A stretch of 64,000 nucleotides of DNA from Flavobacteriaceae bacterium. GTDB lineage: Bacteria > Bacteroidota > Bacteroidia > Flavobacteriales > Flavobacteriaceae. The translations under genes were made by a program, and so were the position numbers. The stretch is taken from NCBI GenBank assembly GCA_947457615.1, contig CANGWK010000004.1:62001-126000 (forward strand). The letters are read 5' to 3'. Numbering within the stretch: the stretch's first letter is position 1; each line of letters opens with the position of its first letter. This document shows, in pieces, positions 40,299 to 49,799 of this stretch. The notes beneath the pieces were generated by a model that saw nothing but the letters and a program-made list of their open reading frames with translations, had not been told where the DNA came from and did no database searches.

Positions 40299-42239
40299 AT
40301 GAAGAGAAATTTCATTCGTTTCAGTGCATGTATTGCATTGGCGACCACTTGTGGCTATGCCCAAGTAAAAGATTCTGTAAAGGTAAAACAATTAGATGAA
40401 GTAGTGTTTTCAGACACTAAATTTGCTCAAAGCAAAGAAAAATCAGGAAAAGTAATCACCAAAATTACAGCTGCTGAACTTCAAAAAAAATTAGGGCAAA
40501 CTTTAGCCAGTGTATTAAATTCAGTGGCAGGAGTAGAGATTAACGGAACCCAATCTGCCAATGGAAAAAACCTTGGCTACTACATTAGAGGCGGAAAAAA
40601 CCAACAAGTTTTAATTGTAATTGATGGAAATCCGGTTACTGATGCTTCCGGAATTAGTTTTGAGTACGATTTGCGTTTGCTTCCTATCGATCAAATTGAA
40701 AGTGTTGAAATCATGAAAGGTGCTGCAAGTACACTTTACGGATCTGGCGCTGCAACGGCCGTAATCAATATTACCTTGAAAAAATCGAGTAAAAAACCGC
40801 TTCAGGCTAATGCATACATAAATGTTGGTTCTTATAATACTGCAAACAATCCTAAGTATAATGGACAAGATTTTAATCAAGGGTTTTCGGTTAACGGAAC
40901 GGTTAGTAAAGTGAATTATTTGGCTTCGATAAACAGTACCGAAACCAAAGGAATGTCGCAAGTAGCAGAGCCAAACCCTGATTCGAATTATGATAAAGAC
41001 CGATTTTCAAGAATTAATTATTTGTCAAAATTAGGATTTAAAGTAAACGATAAATTGACTTTAGATTTCTTCGGAAATTACGATAAAGTAAATAACGATT
41101 ACGATTTCCAGTATGATAATACGGGCTTAAATGATACTTATTTCAATAAGTCTAAAACCGAACAATTCCGTTTTGGATTTTCTCCAAAGTATATTTATAC
41201 CAAAGGTGAATTTAGGTTGAACTCTAATTTCACCAAATTGCAACGAGCATATCAGGAATTAAATTCTGGTGCCAATGGCATTGATAATTCTAGCTATGGC
41301 TCGAGAAGTGTAACAATAGATGCTTTTAATAAGAATATTATATCTACTAATTTTTATTTAATAACGGGTACAAATTACCAATTTCATGATATGAAAAGTG
41401 AAACACCCTATAACATAATTACCAAAGAAGTTGCTAAATTTAACATGGTAGACCCCTATTTTACAGGAGTTTTCACTTCTGATTTCGGTCTAAATATCAA
41501 TGCAGGTGCACGATTGAATATGCACAGTCAGTATGGCAATAAAATAGTGTACAATGTAAATCCGTCGTTTAATTTTGGGAAGGAAATTCCGGTTAAGTTG
41601 TTAGCTTCTTACAGCACTGCTTTTGTAACGCCGAGTTTGTACCAATTGTATTCTGAATATGGAAATGCAACTTTAACTCCCGAGAAAAATACTACTATCG
41701 AATCGGGTATTGAGGTTTCTTTAGCTCAAAAAAAACTTACTTTTAATATGGTTGCATTTTATAGAGAACAAAACAATTCTATAGGATTTGATGCTAATTA
41801 CAAATATACCAATGTAGAGGGTTTAAACAAAGCCAAAGGAATTGAAACTATTGTAAATTATGCTCTTTCTGCAAAATTAAATTGTAATGCCAATTATACT
41901 TTTACACAAGTAGATGAAGCCTTGAACCGATTAATTCCAAAGCATAAAGTAAATACTTCTATTGATTTTTCGGCAACCAAAAGATTATTTTTAAATGCTA
42001 ATTATCAATATATTGATGCTAGACAGGACACTTTTTTTGATGGAAATACGTATGCAATTGTCTCCACAAAATTAGGTTCCTACCAGCTTTTAAATGCTCT
42101 AATAAAGTATGAATTAGTAAAAGATCGATTAACTATTTTTGGTAATGTTACTAATATTTTCAATGAAGATTTTGTTGAAAATAGTGGGTATTCTGCAAGA
42201 GGAAGAAATTTTAAATTGGGATTAAATGTTAAACTTTAA
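40299..42239 (+). CDS. btuB: TonB-dependent receptor, BtuB-type vitamin B12 receptor
   Basis: KQLDEVVFSDTKFAQSKEKSGKVITKITAAELQ TonB-box/plug; VLNSVAGVEINGTQSANGKNLGYYIRGGKNQQVLIVIDGNPVTDASG; downstream of a B12 riboswitch. Confidence 0.9.
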   Translation: MKRNFIRFSACIALATTCGYAQVKDSVKVKQLDEVVFSDTKFAQSKEKSGKVITKITAAELQKKLGQTLASVLNSVAGVEINGTQSANGKNLGYYIRGGKNQQVLIVIDGNPVTDASGISFEYDLRLLPIDQIESVEIMKGAASTLYGSGAATAVINITLKKSSKKPLQANAYINVGSYNTANNPKYNGQDFNQGFSVNGTVSKVNYLASINSTETKGMSQVAEPNPDSNYDKDRFSRINYLSKLGFKVNDKLTLDFFGNYDKVNNDYDFQYDNTGLNDTYFNKSKTEQFRFGFSPKYIYTKGEFRLNSNFTKLQRAYQELNSGANGIDNSSYGSRSVTIDAFNKNIISTNFYLITGTNYQFHDMKSETPYNIITKEVAKFNMVDPYFTGVFTSDFGLNINAGARLNMHSQYGNKIVYNVNPSFNFGKEIPVKLLASYSTAFVTPSLYQLYSEYGNATLTPEKNTTIESGIEVSLAQKKLTFNMVAFYREQNNSIGFDANYKYTNVEGLNKAKGIETIVNYALSAKLNCNANYTFTQVDEALNRLIPKHKVNTSIDFSATKRLFLNANYQYIDARQDTFFDGNTYAIVSTKLGSYQLLNALIKYELVKDRLTIFGNVTNIFNEDFVENSGYSARGRNFKLGLNVKL

Positions 42240-42353
42240 CCTTTTTTTATAAAATCCTTTTTTTAGTTTCTGTACTTTTGGATAAGAAATAAGAAGTGTT
42301 ATCTTTTGTATTCATTAAAAAGTAGATCATTTGTTAATTAAATAACAGAAATC

Positions 42354-42872
42354 ATGAACGTAAATAGAATTTTAATTATCGCCTTGGTATTACTTTCTAA
42401 TACTTTTTTTGCACAATCGGTTTTCGATAAATATGAAAATCAGCAAGACATTAATACTATTTTAGTGAATAAAAAAATGTTCTCTATGCTCAGTAAATTA
42501 GATGTAAATGATAAAGAAACCCAGCAATATTTAAATCTGATTAAGAAATTAGACGACCTAAAAGTTTTTGTGACTTCTAGTGTAAAGAAAAGTGAAGACA
42601 TGAAAGCAGTTTCAGAAAAGTACAGTAAAACTGTTGGTCTAGAAGAATTAACGCAATTTAATGAAAAAGGAAAAATTGTAAAAATATATGTAAAACCTGG
42701 TGCTTCCGATTCAGAGGTGAAAGAGCTTTTACTATTTATGGATGGTTTTGGAAAAGAAGAAAGCGTATTGATGTCTTTATCAGGAAGTTTCAACTTAAAT
42801 GAACTCTCTATCCTAACGGATAAAATGAAACTACCTGGTGGTGCCGAATTAAAAAAAGTGTCTAAAAAGTAA
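42354..42872 (+). CDS. DUF4252-domain exported protein
   Basis: Signal peptide; MFSMLSKLDVNDKETQQYLNLIKKLDDLKVFVTSS...VKIYVKPGASDSEVKELLLFMDG. Confidence 0.8.
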   Translation: MNVNRILIIALVLLSNTFFAQSVFDKYENQQDINTILVNKKMFSMLSKLDVNDKETQQYLNLIKKLDDLKVFVTSSVKKSEDMKAVSEKYSKTVGLEELTQFNEKGKIVKIYVKPGASDSEVKELLLFMDGFGKEESVLMSLSGSFNLNELSILTDKMKLPGGAELKKVSKK

Positions 42873-42887
42873 ATTTAGTTTCTAATA

Positions 42888-42915
42888 AAATTCCCGATTT
42901 TAATCGGGAATTTTT
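42888..42915. terminator. Bidirectional terminator between convergent genes
   Basis: aaattcccgatt-tt-aatcgggaattttt. Confidence 0.85.
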
Positions 42916-43357
42916 ATTTTTTATAATATTTAAAGGGAACTACTAGCATCCCAAAACATTCTCCCTGACTTTTTCCTATATTCTTATGGTGCATTTTGTG
43001 TGCTCTTCGCACTGCACGGGAAAATCGGTTATTAGCATTTCTAAAAAGTTTGAAACGTTGGTGAATAAAAATGTCGTGCACCATAAAATAAGCTAATCCG
43101 TATGCAAAAATACCTAGTCCAACAGCTATTCCAAAATTAAAGATTCCTTTTTGCCATAATAAGAAACACCCAATACTTAACACGGCGTAGAATATAAAAA
43201 AAGCATCGTTTCGTTCAAACCAAGAATCGTGGTCTTTTTTATGGTGGTCTTCGTGCAACACCCAAAGAAATCCGTGCATGATGTATTTGTGGCTAAACCA
43301 TGCCATAAATTCCATGGTACAAAAAGTTAATAAAAAAACTAATATTTGTAAACCCAT
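42914..43357 (-). CDS. crtZ: Beta-carotene hydroxylase
   Basis: MEFMAWFSHKYIMHGFLWVLHEDHHKKDHDSWFERNDAFFIFYAVLSIGCF; His boxes HEDHH, HKMHH. Confidence 0.94.
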   Translation of the reverse strand: MGLQILVFLLTFCTMEFMAWFSHKYIMHGFLWVLHEDHHKKDHDSWFERNDAFFIFYAVLSIGCFLLWQKGIFNFGIAVGLGIFAYGLAYFMVHDIFIHQRFKLFRNANNRFSRAVRRAHKMHHKNIGKSQGECFGMLVVPFKYYKK

Positions 43358-43374
43358 AGTAATTTTATTTTTTT

Positions 43375-44214
43375 TTAAATGCTGTTAAATTTATAAGTGA
43401 AATAACATTTAGCAAATAATTGAAATTTTTGATAATCGGACACCCGAATTCGAGTGTTTTTTATTTCTGCGGAAGGGGTACTTTTTAATTTGGAAAGTAA
43501 TTTTTTGTAATAAACATAAGCAGTATAAACTCCAAATTTTGCTTCTATTGGTAGGTTTACAATCCCAAGGTATCCTGCTTCAAAATCAGCTTCTATCTCG
43601 GTAATAATGTTGTTTTTAGAGGCTTCATCTAATTTATTTAAATCGGTATTAGGAAAATAGGTTCTATGCAAATCTTCAAAGTCTGCTTTTAAATCTCTTA
43701 AAAAATTTACTTTCTGAAATGCCGATCCTAATCTCATAGCAGACTGTTCTAATTCTTGGTATTTTGCTTCATTTCCATTAACAAAAACTTTTAAGCACAT
43801 TAATCCAACAACATCTGCCGAACCATAAATGTATTCTTTGTATTCACTATCAGTTGCATAATTGGATTTTACTAAATCCATTTTCATGCTTTTCATGAAG
43901 GCATCGATTAACGAGTTTGGAATTTGGAATTTGTGCACCGTATGTTGGAACGAATTTAAAATAGGATTTAAGCTGATTTTATTTTGTAATGCAGCATCCA
44001 AATCTTTTTCAAACATTTCAAACAAATTTTCTTTGTTGTAATCGTGAAATGAATCTACAATTTCATCAGCAAAACGAACAAAACCGTAAATGTTATAAAT
44101 ATCCTGTCTTATAGTTGGTGCAAGCATTTTTACAGCAGAAGAAAACGACGTGCTATACGTGCTTGTTACATTCTTACTGCATTCAAAAGATATGGTGTCA
44201 AAAAGGGATTTCAT
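43375..44214 (-). CDS. crtB: Phytoene synthase
   Basis: STYSTSFSSAVKMLAPTIRQDIYNIYGFVRFADEIVDSFHDYN; QKVNFLRDLKADFEDLHRTYFP. Confidence 0.95.
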   Translation of the reverse strand: MKSLFDTISFECSKNVTSTYSTSFSSAVKMLAPTIRQDIYNIYGFVRFADEIVDSFHDYNKENLFEMFEKDLDAALQNKISLNPILNSFQHTVHKFQIPNSLIDAFMKSMKMDLVKSNYATDSEYKEYIYGSADVVGLMCLKVFVNGNEAKYQELEQSAMRLGSAFQKVNFLRDLKADFEDLHRTYFPNTDLNKLDEASKNNIITEIEADFEAGYLGIVNLPIEAKFGVYTAYVYYKKLLSKLKSTPSAEIKNTRIRVSDYQKFQLFAKCYFTYKFNSI

Positions 44215-44228
44215 GCTTTTCTTATAAT

Positions 44229-45689
44229 TTAACTATGTTTTTTTATTAAATCGGCAACTAGTTTTCCAGATATTAATGCTGGAGGTACTCCAGGACCAGG
44301 AACGGTTAATTGACCGGTGAAATATAAACTTTTTACTTTACTACTTTTTAATTTAGGCCTTAAAAATGCTGTTTGCAATAATGTATTCGCCATTCCGTAT
44401 GCATTTCCTTTATAGGAGTTATAAACTTCTTCAAAATCAAGTTTGCAAAAAGACTCTTTAAAGATAATATTTTCTTTTATGTTTTGCTTAGTTAATGTCT
44501 CAAATCTTGAAATTATTTTTTCAAAATAGGTTTCTCTTAATTCTGGCGTATCTTCAATTCCTGGCGCAAGTGGTATTAGGAAAAATCCAGATTCCATTCC
44601 TTCTGGCGCTGCAGTCTTGTCTGTAATTGAAGGAAAATTTGCATAGAATAAAGGATTTTCAGGCCATTTTGGATTATCGTAAATGTCTTTCGCATGTTGG
44701 TTGAAATCCACATCAAAAAACAAAGCATGGTGAGAAATATTCTCTATTTTTTTGTTGAAACCTACATAGAAAAGTAGGGAAGAAGGTGCAAAAGTCTTGC
44801 TTTCCCAATATTTTTCAGAATAGGCTCTATGTTCTGTATCTAATAAAGTCTCCGTGTGATGGTAATCAGCTCCGCTAAGAATAATATCTGCATCGATTCT
44901 TTTTCCCTCTATTTGTAAGGCAACAGCCTTTTTATTTTCTACAATGATTTTCTCAATATTGGAATTGGTTTCAAATTTTACGCCTAATTCCAGAGCCAAA
45001 AGTTCCATTCCACGAACCACATCGTACATCCCACTTTTAGGATGCCAAGTTCCCATGCCAAAATCTGCATAATTCATAAAACTATAAAACGAAGGCGTAT
45101 CGGAAGGTTTGGCACCTAGAAATAATACTGGAAATTCTAATATTTGAATTAGTCTTTGGTTTTTAAATTTTTTACGTACGTCTTTACTAATGTTGCTAAA
45201 AAACTGACCTACTTTCAATGCGGTTTCGGTAGTAATTAACTCCAAAGCCGAAACTCCAGGACGGTAAACCAAATCTTTGATAGCAATATCATAATTGCTT
45301 TTGGCTTCAGCCATAAACTTTGCTAAAATTGTACCACTTCCTTCTTCAATTGTTTCAAATGTTTTTATTATTTCTTCTAAATTATCCGCGATACTAATAA
45401 AATCATTAATTCCATAATAAACTCTGTAGGCTGGCGATAATTTTATTAGTTCATAATAATCAGAAGGTTTTTTATTAAAGTCACCAAAAAAACGTTCAAA
45501 AACATCGGGCATCCAGTACCAACTCGGACCCATATCAAAAGTGAATCCGTCTCTTTTTAGTTGACGTGCTCTACCACCAATAGTACTATTTTTTTCATAA
45601 ATTGTTACTGAATTTCCTTGTTGCGCCAAATAACAGCTGGCTGCTAATGCAGAAAATCCAGAACCAATTATTTTGATGTCTTTGTTCAT
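44229..45689 (-). CDS. crtI: Phytoene desaturase
   Basis: IIGSGFSALAASCYLAQQGNSVTIYEKNSTIGGRARQ; FDMGPSWYWMPDVFERFF; GPGVPPALISGKLVADLI. Confidence 0.95.
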   Translation of the reverse strand: MNKDIKIIGSGFSALAASCYLAQQGNSVTIYEKNSTIGGRARQLKRDGFTFDMGPSWYWMPDVFERFFGDFNKKPSDYYELIKLSPAYRVYYGINDFISIADNLEEIIKTFETIEEGSGTILAKFMAEAKSNYDIAIKDLVYRPGVSALELITTETALKVGQFFSNISKDVRKKFKNQRLIQILEFPVLFLGAKPSDTPSFYSFMNYADFGMGTWHPKSGMYDVVRGMELLALELGVKFETNSNIEKIIVENKKAVALQIEGKRIDADIILSGADYHHTETLLDTEHRAYSEKYWESKTFAPSSLLFYVGFNKKIENISHHALFFDVDFNQHAKDIYDNPKWPENPLFYANFPSITDKTAAPEGMESGFFLIPLAPGIEDTPELRETYFEKIISRFETLTKQNIKENIIFKESFCKLDFEEVYNSYKGNAYGMANTLLQTAFLRPKLKSSKVKSLYFTGQLTVPGPGVPPALISGKLVADLIKKHS

Positions 45690-45787
45690 ATATTTATTTA
45701 ATTTACTAAGCTTATTTTATAAAGTCTTTATATGATTTTGTTAGAGATTTTTTTCTCTAAATGAATACGATTTTCTATGTAAAATTA

Positions 45788-46684
45788 TTACAATTCGGTT
45801 ATTAATTCGCTTATAGTATCAAATTTTCTAACAGATTCACTGAGGATTGTAGTATCAATATTTTGAACATTTCTACCAATGATCCAGAGTTGCGAATCTT
45901 CAACTAAAATTTGTTCTTTTAATTCTTGAATATAAGGATTAATCTTATTTTTTATTGGTTCAACTGTAGAATAACACACGTAAACTATGTTGTTGAAGTA
46001 TTTTTTTAAATCTTTCAAACTATCTATAGGAACGCTTTGCCCTAAATAAATACTCTTGTAGCCACTGGATAGAATCTCATAATTAAGGTACATTAATCCC
46101 AGTTCGTGCACTTCATCCATTGGTAAATAAAGCACAAATAATTTATCTTCTCTTGTTGGGCTTTGACTTTGAATTTTTTCGGTTATAACCAATAATTTTA
46201 ACTTGATCAAATAACTAATAAAATGTTCGTGAGAAGGGCTTACAGTTTCTGCTTGCCACAACAAACCAATTTCTTCCATTAACGGAATAAATACCTCAAA
46301 AAACACTTCTCGAAAAGACTTTTCAGACAGTAAAGCCTCGTAAGTATCCAAAAACAATTTCTGATCAAAGTTCATCATCGCCATTTTAAAAGAACTTATG
46401 GCATGACTTTTAGCACTTTTATTTGAAATTATTTCTTGAACTAATTCCGGAATTTTCTCACTTGGTAACTTAGAAATCTTAGAGATTTTATAACCATAAT
46501 CGTGTAACAAGGTGATATTTAGTAATTTTTGAAGAGCATGTAAGTCGTAAAACCGAATGTTGGTATCGGTTCGCATAGGTTCTAAAACATTATAGCGCTT
46601 CTCCCAAATACGAATAGTATGTGCTTTTATTCCCGATAAATTTTCTAAATCCTTAATAGTAAAAGTGTTTTTAACACTACCCAT
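45788..46684 (-). CDS. MerR-family regulator with B12-binding domain (CarH/LitR-like)
   Basis: MerR HTH FTIKDLENLSGIKAHTIRIWEKRYNVLEPMRTDTNIRFYD; Wx9EH motif WQAETVSPSHEH; B12-domain EVHELG (ExHxxG); adjacent to crtIBZ. Confidence 0.88.
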   Translation of the reverse strand: MGSVKNTFTIKDLENLSGIKAHTIRIWEKRYNVLEPMRTDTNIRFYDLHALQKLLNITLLHDYGYKISKISKLPSEKIPELVQEIISNKSAKSHAISSFKMAMMNFDQKLFLDTYEALLSEKSFREVFFEVFIPLMEEIGLLWQAETVSPSHEHFISYLIKLKLLVITEKIQSQSPTREDKLFVLYLPMDEVHELGLMYLNYEILSSGYKSIYLGQSVPIDSLKDLKKYFNNIVYVCYSTVEPIKNKINPYIQELKEQILVEDSQLWIIGRNVQNIDTTILSESVRKFDTISELITEL

Positions 46685-47080
46685 GGCTCTTTGTTTTTGT
46701 TTAACAAAAGTAGTAAAAATATGAACAATAAAATTTAAATGGAGGTAAATAAATGAATTTGGTTTTTTTCATTTATTAAGAAGGAGTTGGTATTGTTTTA
46801 TTCTTTATTTTAAAAGGTATCCTTGTACCATTTTTGAGGGTTAGATCTATATAATTTGAAATAGAGTTGTATGAATTTTCATTTCTTATTATGTGATCAT
46901 GAAATAGAAATGCCAATTAAAATCTTCAAAATTAGGTATATGAATTTTAATAAATTAGGTAGTTAATAAACGCCAACCAGACTTGATAATGTTTTTGTTT
47001 TAACCTCTTTATCTTATACTATTAAACTATCTATTTCATAAAATTAAACCAAAAAATTTTAACTATCAAATAGATTTTGA

Positions 47081-47326
47081 TTAATCGTAATTAACATTTT
47101 CAATTTCTTTGAAAATTTCTTGAACATTAATATCTAAAGCAAACCAAAAACGCAAGAATAGATCTAAGGTCATTCTTTGTTTGGAATCAAATACTCTTCT
47201 TACAGTAGTTTCTGAACATAATGATGCTTTTGCAAATTTTGTTTTATTTACTTCAAACTTAATTAGGAAAATTTTATAAATTTTATTTACAAGTTTTATC
47301 TCTATTTGTTCAAAACGATTCTGCAT
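47081..47326 (-). CDS. Small HTH (XRE-like) protein
   Basis: FEVNKTKFAKASLCSETTVRRVFDSKQRMTLDLFLRFWFALDINVQEIF resembles a lambda-repressor-like HTH. Confidence 0.6.
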   Translation of the reverse strand: MQNRFEQIEIKLVNKIYKIFLIKFEVNKTKFAKASLCSETTVRRVFDSKQRMTLDLFLRFWFALDINVQEIFKEIENVNYD

Positions 47327-47481
47327 TTAACAAAGAAAATAAAGAAAAAATTTAAAAAATTATTTTGGCTTGACTTATAAGTTGAATTATTTTTTATATT
47401 TGCAACAATTAATAGTCACTAATATGAATAAATAGTGTCTTAAATAGAAAATCATCAATAAAAAGAATCGAAATATTAATA

Positions 47482-47512
47482 AACAGGGAAGCCGAAAACT
47501 GTCTAGAGTAAG
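47482..47512 (+). repeat. 31-nt leader motif, copy 1
   Basis: aacagggaagccgaaaactgtctagagtaag, identical at 48170-48200. Confidence 0.9.
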
Positions 47513-47533
47513 CAAAAACAAAAACAAACAAAA

Positions 47534-48103
47534 ATGAAAAAAATTGTATTATTATTTATTAGCTTATTGGCTTTTAGCTCATTAAAAGCGCAAGATTCAA
47601 AAGCTTATTTAGGAGTTTCTGTTGGATATGCTATTCCAGGCGGTGACGGATCTGATAATTTAAATTCTGGCATTAATTTAGGATTTATAAATTTCGGATA
47701 TCGTTTTAGCAAGGCATGGGGTGCAACATTAAATTTAACTTCTTCTGGTTTTGCCTACAAAAATACTGGTGCACTAGGAGTTGCTGTTTTTTCAGTTGGA
47801 CCAATGTATTCTGCCAGCTTAAGTGAAAAACTATCTCTTGATTTAAAACCACAATATGCTATTAGTATTGTAGGAAAAGAGTCAGGGACTGGTTATGATG
47901 ACGCAACATTAAGAGGCTCAGGAATTGTATTAGGGAGTTCTTTAAATTTTGGTGTAACTAAAGGATTTAAATTGTCTTTAAATCTAGATTATACAACTGG
48001 AAAATGGAATGAACTTGAAATGGGTGGTACTACCTATAAAGTGACTTCTAAAAATAGTATAAGTTCACTTGTTATGGGTGCTGGTTTGAGGTATAATTTT
48101 TAA
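47534..48103 (+). CDS. Outer-membrane beta-barrel protein
   Basis: Signal peptide MKKIVLLFISLLAFSSLKAQ; alternating beta-strand pattern; terminal YNF. Confidence 0.8.
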   Translation: MKKIVLLFISLLAFSSLKAQDSKAYLGVSVGYAIPGGDGSDNLNSGINLGFINFGYRFSKAWGATLNLTSSGFAYKNTGALGVAVFSVGPMYSASLSEKLSLDLKPQYAISIVGKESGTGYDDATLRGSGIVLGSSLNFGVTKGFKLSLNLDYTTGKWNELEMGGTTYKVTSKNSISSLVMGAGLRYNF

Positions 48104-48105
48104 AT

Positions 48106-48143
48106 AAGTCCAATAATAAATAATGTTTTATTGAGTTGGACTT
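48106..48143 (+). terminator. Terminator after 47534-48103 gene
   Basis: aagtccaa...ttggactt followed by T-rich tract. Confidence 0.75.
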
Positions 48144-48169
48144 TTCCATTTTTTAGCCTAATAAAATGT

Positions 48170-48200
48170 AACAGGGAAGCCGAAAACTGTCTAGAGTAAG
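48170..48200 (+). repeat. 31-nt leader motif, copy 2
   Basis: Identical to 47482-47512, 26 nt upstream of the next ATG. Confidence 0.9.
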
Positions 48201-48226
48201 AACAAATTATATATTATTTATATCTT

Positions 48227-48679
48227 ATGAAAAAATTAAATTATTTATTTTTATTAATTCCGTTTTTATTATTATCGTGTTCCAAAGATTCAGCAACAGC
48301 CGAAACACCAACACCAACATATAGTGTTCAAGGTCTCTGGAAAACCACATCTGCTGTATTAAATGGAGTTGAAAAATTTGGGGGTACAAATACTGTTAAA
48401 AGTGAATTGAATTATTTTAATGCAGACGGAAGTTTAAGCACTCAATCATTTACTGATACTAACTTCTCCACATTAATTAGCTATTCGTCAGGAACTTATT
48501 CCATACCGAATACTTCAACAATAAATATGTCTGCCAATGCATACAATGCATCTGGGGCTTTTTTAGCTACATATAATGTGTCTTGCCAAGTTCAATTAAT
48601 TAATTCAACCCAACTGCAATTAAAAATTCTTAATTATCCTGCAGCTAATGATGTTTATGTAAAAAAGTTTGTAAGATAA
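48227..48679 (+). CDS. Lipocalin-like lipoprotein
   Basis: Lipobox LLLSCSKDS; YSVQGLWKTTSAVLNGVEKFGG..YFNADGSLSTQSFTDTNFSTLISYSSGTYSI. Confidence 0.7.
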   Translation: MKKLNYLFLLIPFLLLSCSKDSATAETPTPTYSVQGLWKTTSAVLNGVEKFGGTNTVKSELNYFNADGSLSTQSFTDTNFSTLISYSSGTYSIPNTSTINMSANAYNASGAFLATYNVSCQVQLINSTQLQLKILNYPAANDVYVKKFVR

Positions 48680-48710
48680 AATATTCTAAGAACTATAATA
48701 AAAATTAAAA

Positions 48711-48739
48711 AAAAGAGCAACCTCCCAGTTGCTCTTTTT
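48711..48739. terminator. Terminator (gagcaac/gttgctc family)
   Basis: aaaagagcaacctcccagttgctcttttt. Confidence 0.8.
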
Positions 48740-48757
48740 ATTTACAGAAATACAAAT

Positions 48758-49078
48758 TTAATCTGCCATCATTTCTAAATTTTCTCTTTTAATGAAACCT
48801 TTAGTTACTTGCCCTTTTTGATTTCTAAATTCTACATAAACGTATTCTCTATCTGAGTATTTGCATGCAGTCCAAACCATGTCATCCATTACTAGATATC
48901 CTTTACGTTGCACAAATCTTGCTCTAGTGCCAATGTGATCAGCATTATAAAAATAGGCTTTTTCAGTAACAACCATAAACTGGCATCCTGGCAATGGGGT
49001 TCGACTTGGCCTTCTTTGTGCATTCAATGTGTAGCAAATTGCAAATAAAAAACTGAATAGTATAATTGTTTTTTTCAA
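48758..49078 (-). CDS. Exported small protein, SH3-like
   Basis: Signal peptide MKKTIILFSFLFAICYTLNAQ; FMVVTEKAYFYNADHIGTRARFVQRKGYLVMDD resembles bacterial SH3 repeats. Confidence 0.55.
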   Translation of the reverse strand: MKKTIILFSFLFAICYTLNAQRRPSRTPLPGCQFMVVTEKAYFYNADHIGTRARFVQRKGYLVMDDMVWTACKYSDREYVYVEFRNQKGQVTKGFIKRENLEMMAD

Positions 49079-49127
49079 GATTTAAATGTTTTTAGTTTAG
49101 GTAATTAATTTTTTTTAAAGATTGTAA

Positions 49128-49675
49128 TTAATCTAATTCGCAATAGGTGTCATATTTGACTAATTCTGAAGTAACTATTGCTTTAGTTTTATCTTCTATT
49201 AAGTCTATCTTAATATTTGTTTTTGAAGCTGTGCAACTAAAATATTTTTTTTCTAAAGGAAAGAATATATAATAATTTCCATCATACTCTGGCATCCAAA
49301 AATAGCTTTTACTATCAATTATTTTATTTTGAATCGAAACACTTATTTTGATTTTTTTATCCCCTAACTTATATTTTAAGGGAAGTGCTTTAGAGCCAAA
49401 TGATATGAATAGAAAAGTGTTTTTAAACATGGCATTATAACCATTCTCTTCTTTAGTATCAATGTTGCGTACATCTAAATTTCCCCTTCAAATTTTTTTT
49501 GATTTCGAAAGCGAATTTCATTAATTAAAATTACATTCTTTTGATTTACACTATAAAGAGAATCAATAATTTTATTTGAATTTAAGGTAGCGTTCTCTTT
49601 AGCATAAATATTTTGAGTAATAAAATAAAAGGAACATATAAAAGAAGTTATTAATGTGTATGGTTTTATTTTCAT
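49128..49675 (-). pseudogene. Frameshifted exported protein gene (track ORFs 49475-49675 and 49128-49430)
   Basis: 5' ORF has a signal peptide and ends ...KFEGEI*. The -1 frame continues GNLDVRNIDTKEENGYNAMFKNTFLF... without a stop into the second ORF. Adding one G to the GGGG run (cccc at 49483-49486) restores one reading frame. Confidence 0.75.
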
Positions 49676-49799
49676 GATTATTTTATTAATTTACACAAAT
49701 ATATATATATTAAACTATAATTTAAGATTTTTTATTGATATATTATGCAAATTTGGTTTTATTTTTTCTTACATTTGATTTGAATCTAAATTAGAAATT

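Noticed and set aside
40611-40961. Minus-strand ORF within btuB
   Set aside because: Antisense to a clear TonB-dependent receptor.
47482-48200. 31-nt motif interpreted as an ECF-sigma promoter
   Set aside because: The GGAA to TCT spacing (~10 nt) is too short for a usual -35/-10 arrangement, so I left the mechanism open.
49485-49505. Programmed -1 frameshift on the A8 run (CAAAAAAAATTT) joining the two minus-strand ORFs
   Set aside because: A -1 slip there enters a frame with an immediate TGA. The shift must occur at the downstream G run, so mutation is the simpler reading.
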